From Polyangiaceae bacterium (GTDB taxonomy: Bacteria; Myxococcota_A; Polyangia; Polyangiales; Polyangiaceae): DNA of 64,000 bases. The stretch spans positions 4,839,001 through 4,903,000 of the forward strand of contig JADJRH010000001.1 in assembly GCA_016712345.1 (NCBI GenBank), given 5' to 3'. The position numbers and the translations under genes are program-made. Under the pieces are notes generated by a model. It was not told where the DNA came from. It did not search any database and worked only from the letters and a program-made list of their open reading frames with translations. Positions 34,200 to 44,638 of the stretch are shown here, piece by piece. Numbering within the stretch: the first letter of the stretch is position 1; each line of letters starts with the position of its first letter.

Positions 34200-35765
34200 T
34201 CCCGCTGATGAGTTGCTCATCGTTTTGGGCAGCAGCTTTTCGAGCAATTCGTGCCCGATGCGCTCGTATGACAACTGATAGAAATCCTCAATAGCGCCCA
34301 TTGTCTGGTCCGCTACGGATCCTTCTCGTGCTTCACGAATCGCGCGCAAAACCAGGGCATCAATCTGCTCCAGTTCGTCACCTGTCGGAATCGGAACTGG
34401 GATCCTTTTGATATAGTTTGCTGAATTATTCGCTGTGCCGTTAATTCTACGAAGAAGTTCCGTTGCAAAGTGCGTGTTTAACAGCCCGAGCAAATACAAG
34501 CTGTGCGCTTCGTTCTGAGGGAAAATACCCACAATGCCTTGGTCGAACAGCCGGCCTTCGAGCAGACTCGCCGTCAGCCGTGATGAGGCCACCATGGGTA
34601 CGCCAATGCCGTCTCGAAAATAGAAAGCGGAATTCTGAAATCGCGCAGGGTTCTTGCCTGGACGAGTGTACTCTGAGACAGCGGAGGAACTCCAATCTAG
34701 GTACCATTCGTCGCGTTTGAGGAAGCTTGCCGCTCCACCACGGACGATCGGGATAAAGTGGCGGCTGCCTGCGATTCCTCTGATGGGTGGAGTCTCTTCG
34801 CGGGAAGCAATTTGCTCTGGAATCACGTCCGCATAGCCGGTAGACCGCTTGACCTCCGGGTTCGCTCGACGTAGCCATTTTCGATCGTTCCCGGAGTAGA
34901 ATCCTGTCCGAACTTCGGCCAAGTCTCCCACAGTGCAAAGTATCCCGGTTCCTGACGGTGCGCACTCTTGGTCAACCCCTCGGAGAAACGAACGCTGCAA
35001 TACGGTGCGTCCAACGCCTCGCGTGCCGGCTTCCGACCGCGACAATAGTTCAAGCGCTGCGACGTTCGTGATTGTGTCGATAATGCGAGTAGTGCTTGAT
35101 GGGGTCGGCGGCTGGGCGGATACGGTGATGATACACATCCCTGAGTATCCAAAGGCAACACCGGGAAAAAACTTCGACGAGAAGCGAATGATCTCGAGGA
35201 CGAGAAATTCGCCGAACAAGCGGCGACGAAGAACCTCGTGGCGATGGAGCCAGAGAAATGTGTCTGGAATGAGAAAGACCAGCCGACCCTCAGGGGATAA
35301 GCACGTGAGGCAATGATGAAGTATTGTCGAATATGTCTCGCGCACGTAGAGACCAGGGAATCGGCGTTTCAGCACCGCGCGTCGCTCTGGGGCTTGCCAG
35401 GCCCCGTAAGGTGGGTTTGCGATGATCCTGGTGGGCCGCGGCCGATTCAGCGTGAACAGGGAGGGTTGGTGCGTCATCTCAACATCTAGAGCGTCCTCAT
35501 GATGGACAGCGACATTGGCGCGGTTGCCATATTTTAGCCTAAGCTGCGCGGCGGCATCGGAGCGCAGCTCCGAGGCGTGAATCTCGGCCCGAGGTGCGCA
35601 TTCAAGAACGGCGTCGATCAGGTGACCCGCACCGGCGCTAGGTTCCCAAACGATATCCATATCATTGACCGCCAGCCGCGACATCATTACCGCCCTTAGC
35701 TCGGGAGCGGTCGTATAGTGTGCTTGGTGCGGATCCTTATCTCGGGTGGGCCTTTGTGTTTCCAT
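34182..35765 (-). CDS. N6-adenine DNA methyltransferase of a type II restriction-modification system
   Basis: A 527-aa TaqI-like (gamma class) methyltransferase: motif X region near HYTTAPELRAVMM, SAM-binding motif I VWEPSAGAGHLIDAV, catalytic motif IV RIIANPPYGAW, then a long target-recognition part. The C-terminus (HFATELLRRINGTANNSANY, IKRIPVPIPTGDELEQIDAL) resembles specificity domains of TaqI-type and related enzymes. It lies four bases after the endonuclease gene, on the same strand. It should protect host DNA by N6-adenine methylation; the recognition site cannot be read from sequence. Base composition is visibly lower in GC than the HEAT operon. Confidence 0.9.
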   Translation of the reverse strand: METQRPTRDKDPHQAHYTTAPELRAVMMSRLAVNDMDIVWEPSAGAGHLIDAVLECAPRAEIHASELRSDAAAQLRLKYGNRANVAVHHEDALDVEMTHQPSLFTLNRPRPTRIIANPPYGAWQAPERRAVLKRRFPGLYVRETYSTILHHCLTCLSPEGRLVFLIPDTFLWLHRHEVLRRRLFGEFLVLEIIRFSSKFFPGVAFGYSGMCIITVSAQPPTPSSTTRIIDTITNVAALELLSRSEAGTRGVGRTVLQRSFLRGVDQECAPSGTGILCTVGDLAEVRTGFYSGNDRKWLRRANPEVKRSTGYADVIPEQIASREETPPIRGIAGSRHFIPIVRGGAASFLKRDEWYLDWSSSAVSEYTRPGKNPARFQNSAFYFRDGIGVPMVASSRLTASLLEGRLFDQGIVGIFPQNEAHSLYLLGLLNTHFATELLRRINGTANNSANYIKRIPVPIPTGDELEQIDALVLRAIREAREGSVADQTMGAIEDFYQLSYERIGHELLEKLLPKTMSNSSAGSSPRG

Positions 35766-35769
35766 CTGA

Positions 35770-36696
35770 TCACCAATCGAGGTACGTCAACAACGACTCA
35801 TCCCGCAAATGCCGAACGGTGGCGTCATTGAGATCTTCCGTCCATTCGACATTGGCTTCCACCCATGCACGGAGATTAAAGCCCGAAAGAAGTCCAATTT
35901 GCTCGTAGGCTTCTGTGCCACAGCTTACGCGCCAAAGGCCGGAGTTTTTGAGAGTCTTCAAATAACTATTATTTGAGTCCTCGGTTGAACGCACCAGGAG
36001 AAGGCAGTCGTAGTTCTCCGGCTCGATGGTGCGGTACACACTGGCGACCAGCAGCAATCGGTTCAGGTTCCCTTTCTCGTTGGAACCGAAACCAGTCTTT
36101 AGCTCAATGACGTACCTTGTGTCCGCTGCAACAACATGGATGTCTGTAGCAAGGTTGACCTCACCAGGCGAGACAAGCTGCCAGACTTGACTGTAGTACC
36201 GAAGCAGGCTCTCTTTTTCCACGTCAGAAAGGTTCAGGCCTTGGATGAAGTTTTCGACCTCCTCTGTCAGGCGACGCTTGACGTTATCAAACAGCGGCGG
36301 CACGTAGTAGGTGACGTTCGAGTTAACCGGAAGATCAAAGCACTTCTTACATAGCGGCTCCCATATCTCGCCGACTCTCCGCGAAAAGTCCATGTACTCG
36401 TAGGGACGAATGGCATTTCGACCCTCAATCATTACGACGCTCGAACAATATTGAACGAGAAGGATGATTGGCAGCGTCGTGCTGTTCGACCAGGACTCGC
36501 GTAACGCGGCTTGAAGTATCAGAGCGAGGATGCGGTCGCGCTCTTCGGCGATCGCGCGGTTGAACGCGCTTGCACGTTTCTTGGACTGCGCTGCTCCAAA
36601 TGTAGCATCAATGTCAACGACGCGTTCCGCTGCGCGACTCCGAAAGTACGCCAGGATTTCTGCCTTTTTCGAGCCTATCTGGTTGTCGATGATCAT
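35770..36696 (-). CDS. type II restriction endonuclease, PD-(D/E)xK-like
   Basis: A 308-aa protein of no family I can name. Around residues 190-215 it has LATDIHVVAADTRYVIELKTGFGSNEKG, where the Asp and the Glu-x-Lys spaced by about 12 residues fit a PD-(D/E)xK nuclease centre. It is encoded immediately upstream of an adenine methyltransferase. Order, spacing and size fit a two-gene type II system with the nuclease translated first, an arrangement that needs control so the nuclease does not act before protection. A palindrome upstream (36717-36743) could provide this. The call rests on the motif and on context. Confidence 0.8.
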   Translation of the reverse strand: MIIDNQIGSKKAEILAYFRSRAAERVVDIDATFGAAQSKKRASAFNRAIAEERDRILALILQAALRESWSNSTTLPIILLVQYCSSVVMIEGRNAIRPYEYMDFSRRVGEIWEPLCKKCFDLPVNSNVTYYVPPLFDNVKRRLTEEVENFIQGLNLSDVEKESLLRYYSQVWQLVSPGEVNLATDIHVVAADTRYVIELKTGFGSNEKGNLNRLLLVASVYRTIEPENYDCLLLVRSTEDSNNSYLKTLKNSGLWRVSCGTEAYEQIGLLSGFNLRAWVEANVEWTEDLNDATVRHLRDESLLTYLDW

Positions 36697-36716
36697 GGGG
36701 TGAACTCATCGCTTGG

Positions 36717-36743
36717 GAGTGATGTATAATATCATGCTCACTC
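36717..36743 (-). promoter_or_regulatory. palindrome over a possible promoter of the restriction-modification genes
   Basis: GAGTGA (36717-36722) and TCACTC (36738-36743) flank an A/T-rich centre. On the minus strand the centre reads GATATTATAC, a plausible -10 region about 28 bases before the endonuclease ATG at 36696. It could be an operator for autoregulation. No separate controller (C) protein gene is seen. Confidence 0.4.
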
Positions 36744-36774
36744 TCATCGGGAAAGGCCCGGTTGGGCGAGTGGG

Positions 36775-39081
36775 CTATTCGCTGTCCATCAGGCTTCGCA
36801 CCGTTAAAAACAGTTTTGGGTCTTTTGCCATTTTTGCCGTCCATACCCGTTTAATGCGGGGCCACGCCTGCGCTGCGATGTGGAGTTTTTGCAACTCGGC
36901 GGCAGGATCTGTCAGATCGGCGGTGATACACAAATGAGCGTATTCCTGGGCTGAAATGGGCCCTCGGTTTTGTTCTACCCATGCTACGTATGCCGCATCT
37001 TCTTTTTTGAGGTGGGTAGATTTGTTTCTGGCGAGTTCTTTCGAAACCAATTCACGATAGTGGTCGCTCAGCCGAGCCCATGTTGTAAGGGTCAGTGAAA
37101 CCTCTTCTAGGTAGGTGGATTTTTTAGACGGGGTATGATCGATTTGGGCCGCGATTTGGGCGCATTTTTCAATTGAAAAAAGGTTGAGTGGAAGCGGCTC
37201 CGCCACCTCCGGTTCGGGAGCGGCCAACCTTGGGTTGGGCTCGGACGGCGGCGGTGGAGCAGACTCAACACTGGAGGCGAGCGGCCCGAGAAGAGGGGGA
37301 GGGACAGCGGGGCCACCGGCGCTTGTGGGGGGTGGAACAAACGGCGGCGGAACCGGCGTCTTTTTTTGAACATGCTGCTGTTCCACCATTTTGGCGTGAA
37401 GCGCCTGGGCCAACGAGCCTGACTTTGTGAGCGACGGTTCAACCGAGAGTGGAGGGGAGGTTAAGCTCGCGGGTACAGACGGTGGAACAACCCCCCGTTT
37501 GACGGGTAGAGGAGGGGTGGTGAGAAGGTCGGAGAGGATTGTCGGCGACTGACCCGTCCACGACAGAGGGAGGGCAGGTTCGGCGGAGGTGGATTGTCCT
37601 GAAAACGCCACCGTTTGATCGCCCGCGTCAAGTTCACCATCAAGGGGAAGGGAGTCGGACGTAAATTCATCCTCCCCGACGTACGTGATAGGCGTGAGGG
37701 TGATGGCCGACGGATCGGGGTCAACCTCAATTTCTTCCATTTCCTCTACCGGCCCGTAACCCTGTTTGGGCGGCTGCGCCGGAATATTTTCTCCCGTTTT
37801 TTGAAATGGAAGAGTGCTTTCTACCCGGGCCGTTTTAATGGGTGGCAACGTGATGGTAGACAGGTTTGACTTGGCAACATCCGCGGGCGGTTTGGGTAAA
37901 TTGGGAGGTGCGCCCGTGGAAGGTTGAAACGGCAGGGGCCCTTGGGAGGATGTGGAGTCCGGGGGTAAGGTGACAGTGCTCACGCGCGGGCGGCGAACGT
38001 GGGTAGGCGCCTGCGGAGCTGCTGCGGCGGGCGTTTCAGACTTGGGCTGAAAGGGCAACTGCGCCGAAGGGGTGGGCCCCGAACCGGTAGAAAGTGTAAC
38101 GGTTGTTGTGCGCTCCTGAAGCCGTACCGCCACCGTTCCCGGTTGGTCTTTTTGATGAAGAACCACATGTCCCCGATACGTCAGGGTGGCGATGCTCCTA
38201 TCGGTATCAATAGTTAAAGTATCGCACGTGAGTTGAACAGACTGGGACGAAGCGCCCGATCGCATCACAGCTTTGGGCGCAATTCGAGCGAGGCGTGTTG
38301 TCAGATTTGGAAATTGAGGATGGAGGTTTTCAAGGGTTAAACTCTCATCGCCGTCCAGGTGTAAAACAAATTGATCGCGAGGCGCGGCGTTAAAAAAGAG
38401 TTCGTTAAAGTCCAACGGAAGCGCCTGCAAAAAGAGCCTTTTTTGATCCCACAAGTGGGCATGTTGATACAAACGCAGGCGGCGCTCCGGCCAATGGGGA
38501 GCGATTGGACCATACCCAATGGGGGGAACCACTTCCCGCGGCGCGGGAGGAGCTTGCCACGGCGGCCACAAATGTGGCAGGTGAAATCTACCCCACGGAT
38601 CGGCGGTTGCGTCGGGCCCTGTGACTATTCCCACGGGGTTGGACGTATCCGGCCCCCCGGCCGCGCGCTCCCACCGCAGGTTCATTCGAGTCCACTCAGA
38701 AGTGGCGGAGAGTTCACCATCTAGGTTGAAACATCTCTCACCATACACTTCGATGGCTTTGTCAACTTCCGCAACCGACAGCCGAACCGTCAGCGACGGC
38801 AACGACCTGCCACCCGGTGTGTACGCAGAGCCGATGAGAAGCACCTCGGGCGACCGCTTGAAAGGCACCAGATCCGACGCGTGCCGCAGGCTGCGGGTGG
38901 GATCGCCGCCCCACGTCAGATCGGATGTGTACACAGGATCTCCCCCCTCGGATACGAGTGGGGAGGTGCCGGGCGTGATGTCAAATGTGGCCTTGGCAAT
39001 AGCCGTAAATACCCACCTACCCTGCGAGTCAACAAAGAGCAGCGAACCTACACGGAGAGGGCCTTCAGACCGAATGTCCAT
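36775..39081 (-). CDS. long DUF2169-domain protein with Pro-rich linker
   Basis: A 768-aa protein. ATG 39081 is preferred because AAGGA lies just upstream; an earlier ATG (39099) would overlap mfd. Residues 1-330 are a DUF2169 domain (GRWVFTAIAKATFDI, IGYGPIAPHWPERRLRLYQH, FNAAPRDQFVLHLDGDESL). Residues 350-630 are a low-complexity Pro/Thr/Ser-rich linker with repeated LPFQ elements. Residues 640-768 are a helical C-terminal domain (WARLSDHYRELVSKELARNK, AYVAWVEQNRGPISAQEYAH). It faces the VgrG module but is separated from it by the restriction-modification genes. It is probably another T6SS adaptor-type protein; its effector partner is not evident. Confidence 0.82.
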   Translation of the reverse strand: MDIRSEGPLRVGSLLFVDSQGRWVFTAIAKATFDITPGTSPLVSEGGDPVYTSDLTWGGDPTRSLRHASDLVPFKRSPEVLLIGSAYTPGGRSLPSLTVRLSVAEVDKAIEVYGERCFNLDGELSATSEWTRMNLRWERAAGGPDTSNPVGIVTGPDATADPWGRFHLPHLWPPWQAPPAPREVVPPIGYGPIAPHWPERRLRLYQHAHLWDQKRLFLQALPLDFNELFFNAAPRDQFVLHLDGDESLTLENLHPQFPNLTTRLARIAPKAVMRSGASSQSVQLTCDTLTIDTDRSIATLTYRGHVVLHQKDQPGTVAVRLQERTTTVTLSTGSGPTPSAQLPFQPKSETPAAAAPQAPTHVRRPRVSTVTLPPDSTSSQGPLPFQPSTGAPPNLPKPPADVAKSNLSTITLPPIKTARVESTLPFQKTGENIPAQPPKQGYGPVEEMEEIEVDPDPSAITLTPITYVGEDEFTSDSLPLDGELDAGDQTVAFSGQSTSAEPALPLSWTGQSPTILSDLLTTPPLPVKRGVVPPSVPASLTSPPLSVEPSLTKSGSLAQALHAKMVEQQHVQKKTPVPPPFVPPPTSAGGPAVPPPLLGPLASSVESAPPPPSEPNPRLAAPEPEVAEPLPLNLFSIEKCAQIAAQIDHTPSKKSTYLEEVSLTLTTWARLSDHYRELVSKELARNKSTHLKKEDAAYVAWVEQNRGPISAQEYAHLCITADLTDPAAELQKLHIAAQAWPRIKRVWTAKMAKDPKLFLTVRSLMDSE

Positions 39082-39083
39082 TG

Positions 39084-42000
39084 TCAGTCCTTCATACAAC
39101 CTGACAGCTCACTCAAAAGCCGGTCAGTTGCTTCAAGCCCACTGGCGAATTGTTCGGTGTCTTTGGTTCGCCGCGAGAGCCGCATGTCGGGCGACAATTT
39201 GTAGGCGGAGTGCTTTTGTTGGACGAGCTTGAGCACCTTGGCAGAATCGAGCGGAGTGTCGTCGGAAAGGTGGAGTGTGACCAAACGAGCCGTGGCTTCA
39301 CACCCCAATACGCGAAGCTTTCGAAGTTCGGTTTTGAGGCGCATCAGATGAATATATCGCCTTGCTTCGGCCGGGGGAGGCCCAAATCGATCTTCGATCT
39401 CCATGGCAAGGTCGGACACGTCGTCTACCCCGGCGGCGCTCGCAAGGCGTTTATACAGCGAAAGGCGTACGCCGACGTCTGAAACATAATCTTCCGGCAA
39501 CAAGGCTTCAGCGTCGAATGACAACTCGGGATCGATGTCGTGAATAACCACTTCACCGCGCAGTTCGTGAACGGCTTCTTCAAGCATTTGACAGAACAGT
39601 TCAAACCCAACGCTTGCCACTGTTCCGCTTTGTTCAGGTCCGAGGAGATCACCCGCGCCGCGCAGCTCAAGGTCCAAACTGGCGATCTGAAACCCCGAGC
39701 CGAGTTCTGTGTGGCGTTCGAGCGCTTCGATCCGAGTGCGAGCTTCATCCGTCATGGCGTTGGGCGGGGGCACAATCAAATAACAATACGCCCGCTCGCG
39801 CGCTCGGCCTACCCGTCCGCGGAGTTGGTAGAGTTGCGCCAAACCGAACATGTCGGCTCTGTCAATCAGAATGGTATTGGCCCTGGGAATATCAAGTCCA
39901 CTTTCGATAATCGCCGTTGCGCAGAGCACGTCATACCTTCCCTCCACAAAGTCGAGCATTGTTTGTTCAAGCGCATTTTCTGTCATTTGACCGTGGGCGA
40001 CGGCAATGCGCGCTTGAGGTAGTAAGTCGGCCAAACGGGCAGCACGTTCGTACAGACCCTCCACCCTGTTGTACACATAAAATACCTGACCCCCGCGCGA
40101 CAGCTCTCGCTCAATCGCGTCGCGGATCACCTTTTCGTCATGGCGGGTGACCATGGTTCGAATAGCGCGCCTATCCATCGGCGGGGTGGTGATAATGGAC
40201 ATGTCGCGGAGCCCGCTCACCGCCATTTGCAGCGTTCGAGGAATGGGTGTGGCCGATAGGGTAAGAACGTCGATATTGGTCTTGAGCGCTTTAATACGCT
40301 CTTTGTGGGTGACACCAAACCGCTGTTCTTCATCCACAACCAAGAGCCCGAGGCGCTTAAAGTGAATGTCCTTTGATAAAAGGCGATGCGTGCCAATCAC
40401 CACGTCCACCCCGCCGTCGCGAAGACCGCGCAGCGTTTCGCGCTGTTCTTCGGCCGATTGAAACCGGCTCATAGCTCGAACAACAATGGGGTACCCTGAC
40501 ATGCGCGCTTCAAAATTTCGATAATGTTGTTGGGCCAGCACGGTTGTGGGGCACAATACGGCCACCTGTTTGCCGGCGTGGGCAACGCGAAACGCCGCAC
40601 GAATGGCCACTTCTGTTTTTCCAAATCCCACGTCGCCGCAAACCAGCCTGTCCATAGGGCGTGGGGCTTCCAAGTCTGACCCAACATCGATAATAGCGCG
40701 CGCCTGATCGGGTGTTTCATCAAATGGGAAGGTGGCCTCAAACGCCTGGTAGTCGTCGTCGGCGGGCGGAACGGCATCCCCAACGGCGGCGCGTCGCTCG
40801 GCGTACAGACGGAGCAGCTCGTCGGCCATTTGGCGCAGTTGTTTGGCAACGCGGGCCTTTGTTTTGGCAAACGACTGACCCCCCAGTCTGTCGAGTTTTG
40901 GAGCGCCTTCTCCCCCACTGAATTTTTGAATTTGGTTGAGCCGGTAGACGGGTAAGTAGAGCTTGTCACCTCCCGCATATTCAACACACAAAAGGTCAAC
41001 CGTCAGGGTTCCAACCTGCTTGTGAACAAGGCCCAGATATTTTCCAATGCCATGTTCCACATGAACAACGAAGTCGCCCACCTGAAGGCTTTTAGGTCTT
41101 CAACAAACGGGCGCGACCCGGTTTTGTTTGACGCCGCGCGGGCGGCTCTTCTGTGCGCGCGCGAGCCGAAAATTTCTTCTTCGGTAACAAGGGCGAGCGC
41201 TTCCGTCGGTGCCACAATTCCGCGCGCGAGCGAACCTGAAACGACAAGGGTTGTATCTATCGCTGCGCGATGCGCGGCCGACCCGGGATCGACCACCGAC
41301 GGGTCAAATGTTCCGAGGACGGCTTTGACTTTGACATCGTGATGTCGAAGCAGGGTGGTAAGACGCTCCACCTGAGTATGGGCGCGTGCGGCGAGAACGA
41401 CGGCAATCCCATGTTCTCGCCAATGTCCAATTCGGGCGATCAGTGGGTCGATAGCACCGAGCTTCCCCTTGCTCGACCGTGCGGCTTTGACCGCTCTGGC
41501 GAGATCGCTCTGATCGGTTGTGACCAGGGTGGGCGTGTCTTCGGGGGCAACTTCAAACCACTCCAGAGTGTCGGGATCGGGCTCTCCGCCTCCGACGGCG
41601 CTTTTGTGCAAAGCGATGGTGGGGTGTCGTTTGATCCACCGGGTGACTTCTTTTTCTGACTGATAAAAACTGGAAAGTGGAAAATGTGGTTCCCCCTGTT
41701 TTTGATTTTCATCCGAGGCGGCCCTTCCAACTTCGTCTCGCAGACTTGAAGTGAGTGCCGCCGGGTCTTCTAGAACAATAGTTACATCGTTGGGTAGGTA
41801 TGTGGACAATGATTCAAGCGCGCAGAAAGCCGGTAAAAAGCCTTCCGCGCCGAAAAACGACCGCCCTCCCACCACGTCGTCCACCAAGATTCGAGTTTTG
41901 GACGATGGGTAGTTGGCTGCATCACAAATGGCGCGCACGCTTTCTCTCGCCCGGTCGGCATGTTCCACAGTTAAGATGGCTTCCCGTACGGGTGGGAGCC

Positions 42001-42898
42001 ACACTTCTTGAACGGCCGCCACAGTGCGCTGGTCTTCAGGTTCAAATGTTTTGATTCCCATGATGCCATCCCCCAACAACTCCACACGGTAGGGATGGTC
42101 AGAAAGGGGAGGCCACACATCTAAAAGGGCCCCGCGCACGGCAAATGTGCCCGGATCTTCCACAAGCGGTGCTCGAACATACCCGGCGGCGGCGAGCCGG
42201 GCGGTTAACTTTTCACGGTCAATTTCTTGGTCAACCACCAGTAATTCTGCATGGTCGGTAACGATGTCGGGGGGAATGACTTTGCGGGCGAGTGCCGCGA
42301 CGGGACAAACAAGAACCGACCAGGGTAGACCCATGGCAAGGTGAAACAGCGCTCCAAGGCGGGCCTGCGCTCCGCGCCGATCGGGATTGACATCGGCGTA
42401 GGGGCTCGCCTCGTTGGGTATGTATAAAAGCACCGAGCCGGGTTTTTGAGCCGCGGCTTCAGCATCGTCCGCATCGGCGGAACCCAGCAAAAACGAAGCA
42501 TCCTGGGCGAGAGCGCGGGCCGTTTCAACATCGGCGGTAACAGCGACAACGCGTTGCTTTTTGTGTACAGCCAACGAGCGGAGGAGCAGCGCTGTTGCCC
42601 CGGGGGCGGCACCGGCGGCGTGTCTCACCGACGGAGTGGTAAGTTGACCCGCGAGATTCCGAAACGTTGTTACAGGTCTGTCGGAGGGTAGATCGAGCGA
42701 AGGCAATCGCTCTACATCGCGGTCTGAAAGGGGCTCTTCTTCAGAAGAGGGCAGCTCAATGGAACCTACCCATTCTGACAGAGACGCCTTCAGCGGTTGA
42801 GCTTCTTCTGCTTTGGGATGACGAGCACTCGCGTCGGTGGATGCAGGTTTGGTTTTGCCGGTGTTCTCCGGCGTGGATCGATCTCGGCGGGCAGCCAT
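39084..42898 (-). pseudogene. mfd: transcription-repair coupling factor Mfd, frameshifted
   Basis: Two frames together make a nearly complete Mfd of about 1270 aa. The first (42898 to about 41090) holds the UvrB-like N-terminal part and ends in the family motif TEEEIFGSRAHRR. The second (about 41090 to 39084) restarts with VGDFVVHVEHGIGKYLGL, the RNA-polymerase interaction domain, followed by the helicase motifs (GDVGFGKTEVAIRAAFR, DEEQRFGVTHKERIK, YQLRGRVGRARERAYC) and the C-terminal domain. The break lies at the four-base run 41090-41093; one more A on the coding strand would join DLK to SLQVGDF. Both halves are otherwise well conserved, so an assembly error is likely. Mfd removes stalled RNA polymerase and recruits UvrA. 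Confidence 0.88.
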
Positions 42899-42931
42899 GT
42901 TGGGTGGATTTGTTTTTTGGACCTGACTCGA

Positions 42932-44087
42932 TCAAGGCGGCGTGGCCGGTTGACCGATGGGTGGGCGCTCACAGAGGTAGTTTTGCGAAACGCCACAGCC
43001 TTGGTCGTTCAGCTTTGCGTTTTTATAGATTTCTACACAGTCTTCGCCCCCGCTTGGCTCATTGGCGGCCCACGGCGCCTGCTTGTTCGCATAGATCCAC
43101 GGATCGCCGCTGACCCATGCAAACGTGCCGTTTTGATCGACGTCATGGCCGCCGATCCACACGTCTTCAAAGGTGTTGTTGATGAGGGGGGCCAGCGTAT
43201 TGATCTCCGCTGTGGTGGAAAGGGATGCCAAATCTCCTCCCCAACTAAAGCAATCTGCCTGGGCCTCCGACCAAGTTGAGTTGGGTGTGTACACTTGCAT
43301 GTAACAGTGATGGGTTACAGGATCGAGGTAAAACTGCTCGTCGGATGAGGCTGAATCACCGACGTCGCAAATCACCGTGCACGTGTCGGTGCATTGACCC
43401 GATCCTCTTCCACCATCGTCACATTCTTCAGGCCCTTCAATAACCCCGTTGCCGCAGCCGTATAAGTTCAACCGGACGGTGAATGCACCTTGCGGATTTG
43501 GTTCGTGCCCGTCCACCGCCATAAATATGGGCACGTCCTTTTCTACCATGAGCGACAGCGTGTCGTTGGTACAGTCTATTTCTGTACCTTCACAGGTGTC
43601 ATGAAAACGCAAAAAACCTTCAAAAGAGCCCTGAATTTCTATTGTGGCTGTGAGCAGGCCTGTGGAGAGAGGAGTGATTTGGTAGATGAGATCCGGGGCT
43701 GAACCGCCGCCGCACAGAAAATGCGAGTCCATCGGTTGCACCGGTGGTGTCTCCTTCCACAACAACATCGGCGTAAGGTGGTACCGGCACCGTCGTGCCG
43801 GGGCAATTGTCGTTGGTGGGACCGCCGCCCGTTGCGCCGGTGCCTCCCTGCCCACCTACTCCACCCGTTCCACCTTGGGATGATGTGGAGCCCCCGCCGA
43901 CTCCCCCCGTTCCTGTTGTGGATGATGTGGAAGACGCCGTCTGTCCCCCTGTTCCACCGCCTCCCAAACCCCCCGCCCCTCCGGTGACAGGAGTCTCACC
44001 CGTGGGTAGCGGCGTGGCGTCTAGAAAGCAACCGCTCAGCGCGCAGCAGCTCGCCGCGGAGGTGACCCAAATGACCCAACGACGCAT
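42932..44087 (-). pseudogene. C-type lectin-domain lipoprotein, frameshifted
   Basis: The first part (44087 to about 43720) has a lipoprotein signal (VTSAASCCALSGC) and a Gly/Thr/Ser-rich linker, then NDNCPGTTVPVPPYADVVV. In the next frame the protein continues with FLCGGGSAPDLIYQITPLST, a PPC-like beta domain, then a Cys-rich repeat (GCGNGVIEGPEECDDG) and a C-type lectin domain (HHCYMQVYTPNSTWSEAQAD, VWIGGHDVDQNGTFAWVSGD, GVSQNYLCERP). The frames join near 43717-43722, where dropping one T of a four-T coding-strand run restores a single protein of about 385 aa. It would be an outer-surface sugar-binding lipoprotein. Confidence 0.78.
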
Positions 44088-44138
44088 GTGCCACTATTGG
44101 CAGTATTGCGCCTGAAAATCAAGCCTCTTTTCACGCCG

Positions 44139-44558
44139 CTATCGAGCCGAACCGGGCATTGCTTTTTTGGGGGGGTGTTCTGCGGCGGTTGGGTAATGGC
44201 TGAACGCAACAAGATTGCCATCGGGGTCGATTGTATACAAAGTGTAATCTGTTTCGCGAGCGATTGGAAATCCCGCTTTTTGTAGGCGTTCAGCGAATGT
44301 TGTTCTTTCGCTCGCTGGGATGGAAAACGCGACGCAATGGTGTCCGGGAGCGTTGTCCGCACGGGTTGGACCGGAGGCTTCGGCGCGCTCAATCGCCAAA
44401 AACGCGTTGGCACCCATTTGCACCCATACCGACCGCGGTGCACCCTGAGTATCAACATGGCGCTTGATCACGGGTAGACCGAGCAAGCCTGAATAAAATG
44501 CTTCAGACCGGTTGAGGTCACTGACAACAACGGCAAGGTGATGCACAGAAAGCGGCAT
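44139..44558 (-). CDS. VOC (glyoxalase/dioxygenase-fold) protein
   Basis: A 139-aa protein from ATG 44558 (MPLSVHHLAVVVSDLNRSEA). It shows the vicinal oxygen chelate pattern: the starting His of HHLAVVVSDL, FYSGLLGLPV, and the second module HHCVAFSIPASERTTFAERL with the final acidic metal ligand in YTIDPDGNLVAF. It should bind a divalent metal; glyoxalase, antibiotic-resistance and ring-cleaving relatives all share these motifs, so the reaction is open. A longer frame upstream is rejected because the family begins at this Met. Confidence 0.85.
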   Translation of the reverse strand: MPLSVHHLAVVVSDLNRSEAFYSGLLGLPVIKRHVDTQGAPRSVWVQMGANAFLAIERAEASGPTRADNAPGHHCVAFSIPASERTTFAERLQKAGFPIARETDYTLYTIDPDGNLVAFSHYPTAAEHPPKKAMPGSAR

Positions 44559-44638
44559 GGTGACGATCCTACCATGACGGGCCGCCGGCGCATATGCCTG
44601 TGTAGCTGGCAGAACCCAGAGCGACCGCTGACGCGTCA

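Noticed and set aside
41085..41098. Programmed -1 frameshifting in mfd
   Set aside because: The run is only four bases and not a good slippery heptamer, mfd is normally one frame, and similar shifts occur in two neighbouring genes.
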